NCBI GenBank assembly: GCA_015680685.1
Contig: MNCI01026571.1
Span: forward strand, 1-64,000
Direction of reading: 5' to 3'
Length of the DNA stretch: 64,000 nt
Source of the DNA: Gnetum montanum
Lineage: Eukaryota > Streptophyta > Gnetopsida > Gnetales > Gnetaceae
Below are positions 1-11,999 of the stretch, in pieces. How positions within the stretch are numbered: position 1 is the stretch's first letter; each line of letters starts with the position of its first letter. Made by a program: the position numbers and the translations under genes. A model generated the notes under the pieces. The model did not search any database and was not told where the DNA came from. It was given only the letters and a program-made list of their open reading frames with translations.

Positions 1-104
1 TTGCTCTAGGTATGAAAATTTTATTTTCACTTATTTTGCCTAAAAATTTTTCCCTCTTAAGGATGAGGCATGTATGCTAAATTTCAAAAAATGGTTTTTC
101 AAAG

Positions 105-548
105 TATGGCATTTGAGAAAGAATATCTGTGAAAGGTGATGTATACAGCTTTGGGGTGGTTACCTTGGAAGTCATAACAAGATTGAAGCCTACACCTGAG
201 ATGTTTTTAGGGGATGTCACATTGCCATTGTGGATCTCCATGGCCTTGAAAGGAAAATCGGCACAATAAAGAAGAGAAACAATAAAAAAATATTGTAAAG
301 ACAACAAATGAAAATGGAGGAATTGACATAGAATTTTAATGGTTTTTCTAAAATGCACTTGCCACATTGCTTCCATGAGGCCTAACATGAAGAAGGTTGA
401 GTTTTTTCTACAATTAGCTGCTCTTATGAATCCTCAAGATCAAAGAAAATTACCAAGAAACTTGGAAGAAGTTATTAATATGGTCAAATCACAACCTTCT
501 TTCTATCTTACAAAGGAAGAAGCTAAAAGTTCATCATTCACTTCTTAA
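105..548 (+). pseudogene. Receptor-like kinase C-terminal fragment (pseudogene)
   Basis: Translation from 105 gives kinase subdomains after the activation segment: YGI, a stop, then SVKGDVYSFGVVTLEVITR (subdomain IX, with the invariant Asp of the DVYSFG motif), followed by KPTPEMFLGDVTLPLW, ending at a stop at 267-269. A second frame, 339-548, continues with CTCHIASMRPNMKKV, the subdomain XI RPxMxxV motif typical of plant receptor-like kinases, and a 45-residue tail. The wording KPT..MF.GD resembles LRR receptor kinases of the FLS2/EFR-like subfamily, but no LRR is visible in the window. The region between the two blocks (270-338) is out of frame. The ectodomain and N-lobe would lie to the left of the window. 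It is broken by at least one internal stop and one frame change, so it is called a pseudogene; an unsequenced 5' part could in principle be intact. Confidence 0.75.
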
Positions 549-1040
549 TAATGATTTCATGTATGTGCATTTTTAGAAGATAAAAACCCTGAAATTATTC
601 AGCCCAATAATGATTCCCCTCTTTATGGGTCCTTACATCTATATTTCAATTACTATATTATCTATTACATACTATTATTCCAAAAGATGACACATTTCAC
701 TGTACTATATATTATTTTAATTTAATTGTTCTAGACTCCATATTTTACTTTCTTAATGCAAATATAATGCTTGTCCACTAAATATAAAATAAATATTTTG
801 GGTCTTTAAATGCAATTAAGTATAGGTCTTAATTTATGTAATTATTATTTTCCTTGATTAGTATTGTTACTATTTAAATACATCTTATTCCACTTTCCTC
901 TTAAATCCCATGTCCACATAAATGTTCTTCTATGTTTATCATTACATTTGGTATCTCCAATATAGAATTAAAAAAAGTTATTAAAATGGAATCACTTTAA
1001 ACTTTACACAGAACCTTAATTATTTGTAATATTTCTATTA
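549..1040. other. Unassigned AT-rich DNA
   Basis: No ORF, repeat family or RNA gene could be recognised. The DNA is AT-rich and simple in composition. Confidence 0.5.
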
Positions 1041-1184
1041 GTTTGTTAAATGTTAATACAAGGTATAAATAGCCATGGAACTAACTAAAAGTAGACACAA
1101 TGAGGCAAGGTTGTTTGTTAAATGTAAATACAATGTATAAATAGCCATGGAACTAACTGAAAGTAGACACAATAAGGCAATGTT
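1041..1184 (+). repeat. 72-bp tandem duplication carrying two TATA boxes
   Basis: Copy 1 (1041-1112) and copy 2 (1113-1184) differ at only a handful of positions. Each contains TATAAATAG, a perfect plant TATA-box match, followed at once by CCATGG. The duplication therefore doubles a core-promoter-like unit. No convincing ORF follows either ATG, so function is not shown. Confidence 0.85.
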
Positions 1185-1465
1185 GTAATGATATGTGCTT
1201 AACTCTTCCAAATTACAACATACATGATCTATTATATATTAAGTTTGAATGATGACAATGGTTGTCTCATCTGATTCTTTGTATGTACTTCAATAAGCTT
1301 TCATTTCCATCAATTTGCCAATGAGCAATTAGCTAGACATTTTGACGAGTAAATAATTATTTGTGATATGCATGTATGGCGTAAGTTAAAGTGCTAGTAT
1401 AAAGCTATTTGCGTCTGCATGACTGTTGAAATGTAACAACAAGTTCTTATGTTTGCTTTCTATCT

Positions 1466-1720
1466 TTGATTGCTTATGTCATTCTATCATGTGTTCTGCT
1501 ATCACTAATAATATGTTTTCTGGCTTATACGGACTCTAGTTTGAATATTAAAAGTGATGATGATTTTAAGAAAGGATCTCAAATACTTTCATTGCGCAAT
1601 CATCTTCTAATCACTGTAAGCGGCATGGGGGGGAGGTTTCTTCTAAATTGGTGGGTTAACCTAAATATATTGTCTGTTTATTGCTTTTTCTTTTCGGTTT
1701 TGTCACCATACGAAATTTAA
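1466..1720 (+). other. Hydrophobic ORF, possible exon, unrecognised
   Basis: An 84-codon ORF begins with a strongly hydrophobic stretch that looks like a signal anchor (IAYVILSCVLLSLIICFLAY), followed by a polar segment (SDDDFKKGSQ). The sequence CACTGTAAGC around 1614-1623 would make a reasonable 5' splice site after ...RNHLLIT, which would end the coding part there. I do not recognise the family. It may equally be chance ORF in AT-rich DNA. It sits 0.3 kb after the duplicated TATA boxes. Confidence 0.15.
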
Positions 1721-3900
1721 GCTAGTTTTTAAAAGTATTACATCTTCATCAAAGTTGATGAAAATTGAAATTTGATCTTCTTCAAATATTTAAAATGATT
1801 TAGATTTACCCAATTTTTCAATTTAATGAGCAATACAATTTTATAATTTCTGTTGATTATCTAAATGCTAAATTTCATTGACCATTACATTCAAATGCTG
1901 GAGACTATGTATTGATTTACTCATAGTTTTGCTAAAACCTAATAAAAACAGCATTAAAAATTAGTTTACTTTACCTAATTTATCTCTTTCGAAAGTAAAG
2001 AATCTACTAATTAATATTCATAATGATACTTTTGCTTAGAGGATAATGTCTACTTTGCTATGTAAGGGTTGCATATGTATTCATATATATTACTTTATAA
2101 CTAGCCATGTTGACTATATATGATGTGTATTTATAATCATTCTTTGAAGTTCTAAAATAACTAATATTGGAATTTCAATGTCTACTACTATGACATTGAT
2201 TTGGAATTAGAATTAGAATCTTTTCATGATACTTTTGAAAACATGGCTTGTTCTCAAATGTGTTATACATAACCAGAAGCACTTGCTAAGCACTTCATGA
2301 AAGTCTGGAAATTTGAATTGATGATATTATCATAATATAACTTGATTTGATTTTGACTTGGCTTACATTGCCCTCATATTCCTTAAAAGTCAAATTACGT
2401 CATCATTGGAATTTCCTTGGTCTATCTTGACAAAGAATGTATAAGTTTAATACGTTTCGGTAAACCTCTAATATATCTGTGCACCAAAAGAGATGCCGAT
2501 GCATCATGTTTTTATGCACTAGAGAGATAATGATGTACAAGAAATCATAATTCGGAAAAAAAATGAAAAACATGCAAATGTTATAAGGAAATGGTGCGAT
2601 GGAAGAAAGAGTGCAATGGAAGAAAGATAAAAAGCCAAAACAAACCAAGACGTTGTAAAACGGCACAATATTGTTTGTACAAAATCCGTAAAAGTTCCTT
2701 AATACATACACCCCCTACACATAAGAGAATACACATGTTTGGTAGGTTGTTCCTAAGCCACTTTATAATTTATTGGGAAGGTAAAAAAACTATTTTAAAC
2801 CACAGGAACAGCATCAGCTGAAAGTATACAACTATACCCAAATGCATGCACAAAATGTTTGCGAATGCTACAATGCCATGCAACTTTGCTACACTTTGTC
2901 CAACCAGAGTAAAGTTAAATAAAAATATAGTTAAGTTAAAAAAATCTATAGGTTTTGGTGCATTTAATGCAATCAATCGCCCCAAACCATTATTATTGTA
3001 TAAGGTTATCACTTATAATTAAAGAATCAGCACAGAATAAGAAGAAAAGGCTACCTCAATTAACTAACCTTTTTTATTTAAGATTTAAATAATTCATTCA
3101 GAATTTCTCAATACAATGATAAAATAGTGAGATAGATAATTGATAAACCTACATCTAATAAACAATACAAGTTGAATACAAACCTAAGAGTCAAAAATGC
3201 CATAAATTCTAACATGTAAAGTCACAAAGCCACAAAAGCCCTCAAAGAAATGTTTAACCTTGAGCTTAGTAACAAAAACCATCATGCAAGGAGAAGAAAA
3301 GTCTTGGTCATTTTCTACCTTTTTACAGTTTCTATATAAGTATAACCTTCAAAAACATGCAAGCCAAAGAAAATCACTTTGCAAATATTATAATAAAATC
3401 TCTTGCAGTCCTCATGTAATCCATCTTCATGAAAGTACTATAGATTTATTTCTTCCAATATGACTTATCATATCTATGACATACTTTGAAGATGTTTAGG
3501 GATTTTAAGGTAGGTAAGATATTATAGACAGAAAATTGCATAAGTCAAACAAAAATTTGAAAAGGAAAAAAATATACGTAAGAATTTGCTTAGTCATCAC
3601 ATAGCCTGATAAGTGTACCCAAGATGGACTATATGTGCAGGTTTATAAAGGTCAAAATCTGCATCCATGAAAACTAAAGGATATATACTAGGAAACAAGA
3701 CCCTTGTAGAAATAGAAATAGCAGTGACCTCCAAATTCTCATGGACTACATTTTATTTTATTGCACTGCAATTCTTTTAACTATGCATGTACATGATCCA
3801 GTGACCATAACACATACCATTGTCAGCGGTGCTATATCAAAATTGTGATGGATAATTATTTTCATGACTTACCGCTGTTTTGCAAAAAGGAGTCAAGTCA
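1721..3900. other. Unassigned AT-rich DNA
   Basis: Several 60-100 codon ORFs exist on both strands (for example 2403-2711 and 2770-3012 on the minus strand) but none resembles a known protein, and codon choice follows the AT bias. The stretch lies 3' of the terpene synthase remnant on its own strand and might contain its decayed downstream exons; I looked for the DDxxD aspartate-rich motif on the minus strand and did not find it. Confidence 0.4.
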
Positions 3901-3908
3901 TGTCCTTA

Positions 3909-4480
3909 TTACCTATTATGTGCCTCCGCAGTTTCTTTTGCCCACTTGGTTGTAAATTTTAGAACAAGTTTTCTCCCTTCTGATAAGACACTGTTAACAG
4001 CATGGAAAGATTCCCTATGCCACCATAGATAAAAGCCAAGCTTAATAGAAGAAAAAGTAAAGCAATGTAAGGAAACACAATTGGAGGTGTATTTACTCAC
4101 CAAAGCTTTGCAGAAACGTCTGTATTCAGAATATGTTGCTATCAGCTGTGTCATCAAAAGCATATCCAAAAATCAAGGGTAACCAGTCAGTCTAAGAATC
4201 CTGAATGCCAAAGCAGTGGTTAGAAGATTTAGGTGTGCATGGTCTTCACTCCCAAATCCAACTCCTTTGACATCCTTCCAAAATCTGGTTCACCCAAGTG
4301 ACATATATATATCAAAAACATTACAGGAAAAATAGAGACTAAAAACAAAGTCAGGAAAATGATAAATATAATGCTGTAAACATAGTCAAAAGCATGTTTA
4401 ATCTCATCTAAAGTACTTGTGTATTCAAAGAGATTGGAGAGCATGCACTAACCCAAGGCATTCAATTACACCAGAATATG
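3909..4480 (-). pseudogene. Terpene synthase pseudogene (alpha/beta-domain exons)
   Basis: On the minus strand, 4475 down to 4400 reads IECLGLVHALQSL, then after a stop IHKYF, and in another frame DEIKHAFDYVY. This follows the terpene synthase pattern VDLFERLWAVDRLQRLGI..YF..EIK..LDYVY. After an AT-rich intron-like stretch, 4264 to 4177 reads GVGFGSEDHAHLNLLTTALA then FRILRLTGY, the family's GIGWGR.S...DLNTTALGFR.LRLHGY segment. A further piece (4158-4105) ends at AAAGCTTTG|GTGAGT, a consensus donor. The 4060-3909 piece (SEGRKLVLKFTTKW) could match the family's FPGEKVMEEAK.FTTKYL region, but only weakly. Stops and frame changes break it, and the catalytic DDxxD domain was not found. Terpene synthases convert prenyl diphosphates to terpenes. 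Confidence 0.75.
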
Positions 4481-5209
4481 GGCTCTGTTTTCTCCCTTAG
4501 GCTCCTGCTATAATTCCCTTAATTTCTGTTGCTGCAAAGTTATCAGCTTGCTTCAAATACTGGGCTTCTTAAGAATACTCAGAAAATAGAGAAAGCAAAC
4601 ACAATAGATCAACCAACAGCAATATTTGAAACTAAATTTAAAATGCATAAAGAAAGAAATTGAGCCAGTGCCTGCTACAAAATAGCGTGAAGGCAGGGAT
4701 AGTATAAGTTGTTCCTTCCGCACATTGCCATATGAAACTTCACAGAAGCAGCACGTTGGCAGACCGTGGTAATGCTTTGTGCATGAGACAATTTTACAGT
4801 AAAAGTGAACTAAAAAGCTCTAAGAACAATTTTGTTACAACTGAAAAAGGACTGTGTTTCTTCCTCCATGCCTATCCCTGGCTCCATATTTATCTGTACG
4901 CTCCATCATTTGGCAGAATTCATTTCTTTCTTCCCCCGCTGTTGTGTTGCAAATTGCGTCAACCTGCGCTCATACTATTGCATACGTGAAGGTCCGGATC
5001 ACATTCCCAGTTTAAGGTGATGGTGAGTTTTAATGACGAAACTTTGGTAAGTTCCATGTTTTTCAACACATTAGGGTAGGTCAAGGACGCAATGGCAGAA
5101 GTAGCTTTCCACATACTTACACAGAAAAATCCTTTGGAAGTGATGTTAAACAAAGCAAAGATGTGTAAAAATATCTTAGAATTTTTCTACTGACTACTCC
5201 ACTCCACTA
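4481..5209. other. Unassigned DNA upstream of the terpene synthase remnant
   Basis: This is where the N-terminal exons of the terpene synthase would lie (minus strand). A 64-codon minus ORF (4959-5153) is present, but I could not align it to the family. Base composition is less AT-biased than the flanks. Confidence 0.35.
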
Positions 5210-5356
5210 CCGATCATTGAGCATAGAAACTTAGAATTTTTTCAAAATATATTAGTAACTGCCCATTCACGGACTGCCGATCATTGAGGATACAAACTTA
5301 GAATTTTGACAAACTTAGAATTTTCCCAAAATATAATAGTAACTGCCTATTCACGG
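5210..5356 (+). repeat. Two-copy direct repeat (63 and 80 bp)
   Basis: 5210-5272 and 5277-5356 both run from CCGATCATTGAG to TTCACGG. The second copy carries an internal extra unit of about 17 bp (a second AAACTTAGAATTTT), which accounts for its length. Confidence 0.85.
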
Positions 5357-6519
5357 TGGTCCTCCTTCTGACACCTGTTGTTCTTTCTCCTGAAACTGCC
5401 ATGCATGCATACTATGTGCAGGAACGGTTAAACTAGCAACTCCATAACTTTTGTCTCACGGGTTGAAAACTCGTCTTATCACTATGACGAGAAACCCATG
5501 GAAACTTCTTCTCCTACCTCTGTCGCGACCGTGATAGCCGAGGTGTTGGGTGTTGGGGGTTGAAAATGACTCTATGTACCATAGTTGGTCAAGTTGACTA
5601 TGTTGAAATAATTTTTTTACATCATACTAAGATAATAACATTAACTAAGGTTTACACTTACTACTAAAATCTTTTAAGGCTCACATTCTTAATAACAAAA
5701 ATGTTATATAAATAATAAGTTTTAAAAGTTATAATGAAATAATGAATTTAGAAGATTTTTAAAAAATTATAAAAGAAAATGATTTGAATAGGTAGGGGAA
5801 AAAACTAAATTTTATCATAAAATATTAAACTTAAGCTGCATGTTTAAGGATCATGAAGTTGAATATTTGAATTTAGGCATTTTTCAGAAACATGGATCCT
5901 ACTACTATTAGTCCCAATAGGGAAGGCATAGAATAGTTTGTTTAAGATCAGCTACAATGATCATCTATTATATCTTATAACATGATTCATGGAGGTCATG
6001 GCAGTGGGCATGGGCATGGTTGAGGCCAAGGTCAAGGATGACCACAGATCATAGAAATTAGAAATCTAGAATCCATGAGTGTAGAGGAGAGAAGATGATT
6101 TTAGAAATGAGAATCAAAACGACATGACCGTGAATGATAATAGATTCCACAAAATTTGAGAGTATGCAAATTTATTTATGCATAATTTGAAATTCAAAAT
6201 AAATAATTTTTTGCATTTTATGTCTCTAATTTTGACATATGTAAATCTTATTGTGTTATTTACATACTTACATTGCAAATATTTTTTAGGTTGCATCAAC
6301 TTCGAATCTTCTCTCATCACCTAGAAATTCATCCTCTAGAAGGATCAACATTATTGATAATAATAATGTCAATAATCAATAATAAAAGCAGGTTATTATT
6401 GTCTATCCATACTCAAGTTAGTATATATTTTTATTAAATATTTAATTCATGTTTCCTAACATTTTTATCTCTATATTGGAAATGCATCTATGCCTAATAT
6501 TTAGGCTATATTTGTTCCA
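5357..6519. other. Unassigned DNA, likely 5' part of the Helitron
   Basis: Contains a less AT-rich stretch to about 5560, then decayed DNA leading into the Helitron coding region. A Helitron 5' end (TC at an A/T target) was not fixed. CTATGTACCATAG near 5569 is a local palindrome of unknown meaning. Confidence 0.4.
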
Positions 6520-6529
6520 AAAATCATAG

Positions 6530-9500
6530 ATGTAGAAGAATAATTGCAACAAGATCAACAAGAGATCCGGTATAGCGAGAGTGAGTATTAAATAAGGCAA
6601 CGTCAACATGAGGATGAATCATATCATCGAATATAGGAAGCTATAGATGTTGCCATTATATCAATAGTGGAAATGCCTTCTTCAAAAGCTATTCAGTCTT
6701 TTCCAAACTTGCAAAAGATACCAATAGAAATTGTTCATGCAATATAAAATCTTAATAATATAGTTAGAATTTTTGCAAATATATGTTCTTACAATGTATG
6801 TAATGAAATGTTTCTTTGCATCTTATTAGATTTAGCAAGAAGTAGAGGACTGACATGCAATAGGTATATTAATGAAAAGAAACAAAATATTTTTGATAGT
6901 TTTAGTTGTGAGATCAAACAATTTTCTAGTGAAAATAATATAGATCTAGGAATCCAACCTCTTGTTTTAGCCTATTTAACTAAGGTTGAGGAAAAGTTGA
7001 TTATCCCAAATTTCAATTTACACATGCATTTGGTAAATAGTTTAGGTATAAGGATCACATAATTAGCTTTTCTTAGGATGTCACACAGATTTCTAAGAAT
7101 CTTCCTCTTAGAAATAAAGATATCCATTTCTTGATATTGAGAAGAGTAGATTAAATAAGCATCGAGTATAATTTCATTACAAGATATGGGTTTATGAAGC
7201 CTTGCTTTTTAAGAAGGCAAATGATCCATACTATCAAGAAGTCAAGATTGATTTGCATGCATTAGATGATGGTGTTGATACTAAAAATGTTAACATATTT
7301 TATAACATTCCTTATATTCAATTGTCAAAAAAGGATGGAGAAATGAGATTGCAATTTGAAGGTCTATTGCTTCAAATAGATGAAGAAAACATTATTGGTC
7401 ATACATTGTTAGTTGCACAACATCCTTGAATTATAAGAAAAGAAATTGATTGGATAACAACATGTATGCATAATTCATCATTGCAGGATTTAGACCTTGC
7501 TCAATGGCATTTCCAAGTCTTTTTTTTGAAGGAAAATGCAATTTTCTTGAATGAAGAGCTAAAGATGTCAAACTACATGAATATGAAAATTATCTTATTC
7601 ACTACAAAGATGGTAGATTTTCATGCCACAAGTGTTTCATGTAAAAATTATTTCTTGATTTGTTTGTTATTTTCATTATTTATGATATTTTTTTAAAAGA
7701 TTGAAGCAACAATGTGTGATTTATTTTTAGGTATTATATCTATAATATCATTAGAAGGAGATGGGTAATGAAATATACCTCTGTATTTTTTTAAAAAAAA
7801 ATATTGTTGATGCATTCATAATTGTTGAGGAACTATGAGAGCAATTGCATAATGCTCCATTGTATGTCATTATTTACAATTTGATGTGATATGAGACCTC
7901 CATTCACGGTACACCATCTTGTTAGAGAAAAGGTAAAGCAGAGCTAACTAACATGGTGAATCAAATGAAAACATCTACTTTTTTTTTTACTCTAAGTGTA
8001 GTAGATCTCCATTATCTTGACTTGCATGCATAATCTAATTAAAGGAGATCCACCTATGAACTCATTAAAATTGAAATAATGGAGGCAAAGTAATATCATA
8101 AAAAATCCACATCTCATTGCAAAGTTGTGCATTATTGTCACATTACCTTTATAAAAAAAGTGTTGATGAATGAATTCCATGTTGTTAACTATTGGAGACG
8201 ATATGAGTGGTAGCATCATAGATCTTTACATGTGCATGGTTTCCTATGGATACAAGGTGCTACAAAGGTAGATAAACTCAACCAGAATGATCCTAATGTC
8301 ATGTATAGGGCAAAGGAATTTTCTAATTTAATTATAAATACATGGAATCCAATATTTATAGCTAATGAACACCCTAATAATGTAAGTTCTCATTTATCTT
8401 TTATGTTCTTTTCACAAAGTTTTTTTTGTTGATATTGCTTGGAATATGCAAATATTGATTTCTCCATTGTTATATCTTTCAATTTATCTTCCCACTTAGG
8501 ATTTAAGTGTAAATATGTTGTGTCATCCATGTGAGTTAATTATTAAACAACTACGATGTATGGATCTAGAAACTAAGAATGCTAATTTTCTTAATGTTGT
8601 TGAAAGACATATTGTTTGCAAACATGGTGCATACTTAAGAAAACATAATGACAAAGAAGTTTGCAAGTACCACATTCTAATTGAATTGTTATTTCCTTAC
8701 TATTTTTTCACCATTGCATTTATTTCTATTAGTAGTTAAACTTTAATTTAGCTTGATATAAAAATTATATAGATATTTAACTTCCATTTCTTTAAATTCT
8801 AGGTAGAATGTTCCTTAGTCAATATCTTTAGAATCCACTCTTTAGAGAGATCTCAAAAATAATAATGAGATTACTGATGTTCCTTGAAGAAATGATTCAA
8901 GGCTTAATGTTTATAAGAAAATAATGTTTCAAACATGAAGGGAAAATACAAATTTTTAGCTAGTAATGTCATGATATGTTGCCATAAAATATATTGTAAA
9001 ATATGTAGCTAAATATGAGAAGAAATCACAATCTTTTCATGACATGCTACTACAAATTTCAAAGTCAAGGGATCCTTATGAAGATGCTTTATTATTCTAT
9101 AGAAGGCTCATGATGGATGTTGTTGTAGATAGAGACATTAGTACTATGGAGGTTTGTCACATGTTGTATAAGCTTCCTTTGGTAAATTGTAATAATGTTT
9201 TCTACACCATAAATGTTTCTCAATAGGTGTACAAAAATGTTCTAATTAATTTAGAGGAAGATAATAAAGTTGAAGACTACACAACTATTATTAATATGTA
9301 TCAGAAACATTTGCTTCCGATGGAGGTGTATCATTATTATAGGCTTTTAGAGAGTACAATTGCAACATGAAGAAGAAGGCTAACCAAAATTGAAATTCAT
9401 GTCATTGAGAGCCAAATGAGGTATTATCCCAAGTTTCTCCTTCCACCAAATAAAGGGGAACAAAAGTGAATTGAATACTGTTGGGCTATGTTTTTGTTGC

Positions 9501-9640
9501 ATTATTCATTTAGAGATGTCAAGTGAGATCTTGGTTCTAATGATGAGGAGATTGAAATGAAGTGGCTCTTTGTTCACCATTTGTATGTAGCATTAGAGAT
9601 TAATATTAAAAAAGAATTCTAGTGAGCTTTGGAGGAAGAA
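6530..9640 (+). pseudogene. Helitron Rep (HUH endonuclease) part
   Basis: Order of blocks: a basic leader (6530-6660); cysteine-containing segment (6780-6900); FSSENNIDLGIQP then KVEEKLI (6920-7010); YKDHIISFSQDVTQISKNLP in another frame (7046-7105); ALLFKKANDPYYQEVKIDLH (7198-7257); TSTFFFTLSVVDLHYLDLH (about 7972-8028); HHRSLHVHGFLWIQGA (8211-8262), which keeps the two histidines of the HUH metal site (HVH, 8229-8237); RAKEFSNLIINTWNP (8312-8360); ERHIVCKHGAYLRK (8602-8643); and KYIVKYVAKYEKK (8987-9025), the region of the catalytic tyrosines. EVCHMLYKLPLVN follows at about 9150-9188. Rep nicks and joins the transposon ends. Several stops and frame changes make it non-functional. Confidence 0.88.
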
Positions 9641-9899
9641 ATACAATTCATAGATGTAACTCCCTAAATGTATGATCATGAAGAGTATGATTTTAAAATT
9701 CTTAATCATCATGTCTTATTAACAATTCATTTCCAGAGAACAAAATTGGAGATGCTTGGCTACGAGATGTTGATAGGATGAAAGACTAGATGTTATAGTA
9801 TCTAGAAGAGAATGTGAACTTTGCAATAAGCTTTATTACTAGCAATAAATCATCTGGATCCATGATTATCATTAACCATGACTATGGTGCCTATGATTT

Positions 9900-11290
9900 T
9901 GATAAGCTAGATGATAAGTAAAAGAAATGATGCAATAAAATTATAGGACACATGATGTTTTTGTAGTCAATTGATGAAGTTGTTGCTCCTTCACAAATAA
10001 TTATCCAATGAATAGCTTGTATAGGAAAGTCATTTCTCATAGGTGCACTTCGTAATGCTTTCATGAAATACTGTTATGAAAAACATAATGCTTTATTTGG
10101 CATGACACCCATAGGAGCTGCTACATATAACATTAATGTAGCAACCATTCATTCTAGTTTGAGCATTGGAATAGGTGCATACAAAATACTTTCTTCCTTT
10201 GCAAATATAAGTATAAAACATCAAGTTTCTTAGGTCATATATATAATAATAGATGAAATGAATTTTGTGGGGGTGGGTGGAAGAATGAAGATTATTATAG
10301 AGCATTGATAAAAGACTAATAGAAATTGTTCTCGAGAATCATATCGAATGTTTTGGGGGAAGTTAAGTAATACTCATGGGTGATTTGGGTTAGCTTCCTC
10401 CTGTGCTTGATGTTATGCCTTATGCATCTAGGAATCTAGATATTGTACGAGTTTGACAATCATTTGATGAATTTCTTATGTTAGATGTAGTTGATCATTA
10501 GTTTAGAACTGATCATACTTAACAAAGATTTAGGAAAGTATTGATTCATATAATAGAGGAAAAAATCCTTGATGAAGTCTATAAATTCTTTACTGCTTGA
10601 ATGCATTTTCCATCTACTTCAAGTGGATTAGAAGGTTTTGAAGAATTAATGCATTTGTCTAATATGAAGGATAAAGTCCAATCACACAATAATAAGATTT
10701 TACAAAAAATGCAAAGACTTATTATTGTGTGCATAGCAAACAGAGATCTCTGTGGATTCAAAATCTTAGATGATGATGGTGATGATATTGAGCAATATTT
10801 TCTTATATGTGAAGGTGTAAGGGTTACTCTCACAGTTAACCTTTGGCCAAAATCAAGATTGATGAATGGTGCACTTGGCACGATTCATAGTATTATGTAT
10901 CATCTTGGTAAATAACCACTTGCATTTCCATTGTAAGTTGTTGTTGATGTTAACTCTTACATCATATCTTCCTTTGATAATGGTAATTCTCATCATGTGC
11001 CAATTATACCTATGGCATGAGGAGCATAATCTCAATTACCATTGCAGTTGGCATGGACCATGACTATTCATAAATATCAAGGAATGACACTAGAGAAGGT
11101 TACTATTGATATAGGTTTAAGAGAAGTTATGGCTCTAATGTTTGTTGTATTATCTAGAGTATGACCATTGACTCTTTGAAGATTCATTCTCCTCTATCTA
11201 TGCAGAGATATAAAAAAATGTTAGATGCTAAACATCTTCATAGTAGAATTGCAAACCAAAATCATTTTTCTCAATTGGAAGATTAGGCAT
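9900..11290 (+). pseudogene. Helitron PIF1-type helicase part
   Basis: Superfamily 1B helicase motifs appear in order. Motif I at 10018-10056 reads IGKSFLIGALRN, with the GKS of Walker A kept but the upstream glycines lost. Motif Ia is TPIGAATYNINVATIHSSL (10105-10161). Motif II is IIIDEMNFVG (10243-10272), Walker B intact. Motif III is VILMGDLG, a stop, then LPPV (10366-10404). The C-terminal block LMNGALGTIHSIMY (10860-10901) leads to LAWTMTIHKYQGMTLEKVTI (11049-11108), and LSRV closes the domain. It ends near PLSMQRYKKMLDAKHLHSRIA (11193-11255). This domain unwinds DNA during Helitron replication. It is broken by many stops between 9640 and 10560. Confidence 0.9.
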
Positions 11291-11657
11291 ATTAAGTTCA
11301 TACATATCACCATATTTTCCCTTTTCCTCAATCCTATTCTACACCTCTGTAATGTTTATTGTAGTAATTGTGTAATGTGTTCATTCATCAACATATATGG
11401 AATATAGAAGATTTTATTTCTACCAATTTATGTTTACTAATATATGTTATTTGGTATGCAAATAGTGATATTATTGAAATAGTTCAAATAATATTTTAAC
11501 TTATACTTTTATAACAATGTCCTTTATAATGATAATTCATAACTTTAAAAGTTTGAAAAAAATAATTAAATTATAATCCTAGCCTATGAAATGACTCCAT
11601 TAACTTATATATATATATGAATTGGTTGAGATGATTTTAAAGAAGATGATGTTAACG
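11291..11657. other. Unassigned DNA, likely Helitron 3' tail
   Basis: AT-rich with a short (TA)n run near 11610. No clear terminal hairpin plus CTRR was identified. Confidence 0.35.
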
Positions 11658-11967
11658 AAGCCCAACTACTGGACAAGGAAACAAGAAAGATAAAAATAGA
11701 ATTACTCATCCATCCTCTATTTCTCTACCCATTTTCCAATTTAGTTATATCCTCTCAATCAAGTTTGTTTTTTCTTTAGTTGTTCAAGGTGCTTTTGAGC
11801 TATTATTTATGCAAAAGATTTATGTTTGAAAAACATCCTAAGCAAACAAAGATAAAACAAACTTGACCAAGAGGGTATAAGTAAATTGAGAAATAAGTAG
11901 AGAAATAAAAGATGGACGAATGATTCCATTTTTATCTTTCTTGTTTCCTTGTCTAGTAGTCAAGCTT
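11658..11967. mobile_element. 310-bp foldback element (MITE-like inverted repeat)
   Basis: The left arm (about 11658-11785) and right arm (about 11845-11967) are reverse complements over about 120 bp with only scattered mismatches. Matching blocks include GACAAGGAAACAAGAAAG on the left against CTTTCTTGTTTCCTTGTC on the right. The loop is about 60 bp. It lies exactly between the Helitron remnant and the point where the RNase H of element E1 stops, so it either inserted there or marks a rearrangement breakpoint. The transcript would fold into a long hairpin. No transposase and no clear target duplication were seen. Confidence 0.85.
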
Positions 11968-11999
11968 TTGTATTGATGAAATATTCCATAATGGATGTA

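Larger units (their letters stand above)
6520..11290 (+). mobile_element. Degenerate autonomous-type Helitron (Rep/helicase)
   Basis: A complete colinear set of plant Helitron Rep-Hel blocks can be read across the three forward frames: basic Q/E/R-rich leader, zinc-finger-like region, N-terminal Helitron domain, HUH endonuclease, and PIF1-type helicase. Coding length is about 4.8 kb (roughly 1500 codons), close to plant Helitron proteins. Helitrons move by rolling-circle-like copying, insert between A and T, begin with TC and end with a hairpin and CTRR. I could not fix either terminus. More than twenty stops and frameshifts show a long-dead copy, while active-site motifs remain recognisable. 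Confidence 0.9.

Noticed and set aside
77-388. 103-codon minus-strand ORF
   Set aside because: It is antisense to the receptor-kinase blocks on the plus strand, which have clear family motifs.
3260-3463. 67-codon plus ORF
   Set aside because: No known match; in AT-rich DNA antisense to the area where terpene synthase exons might have been.
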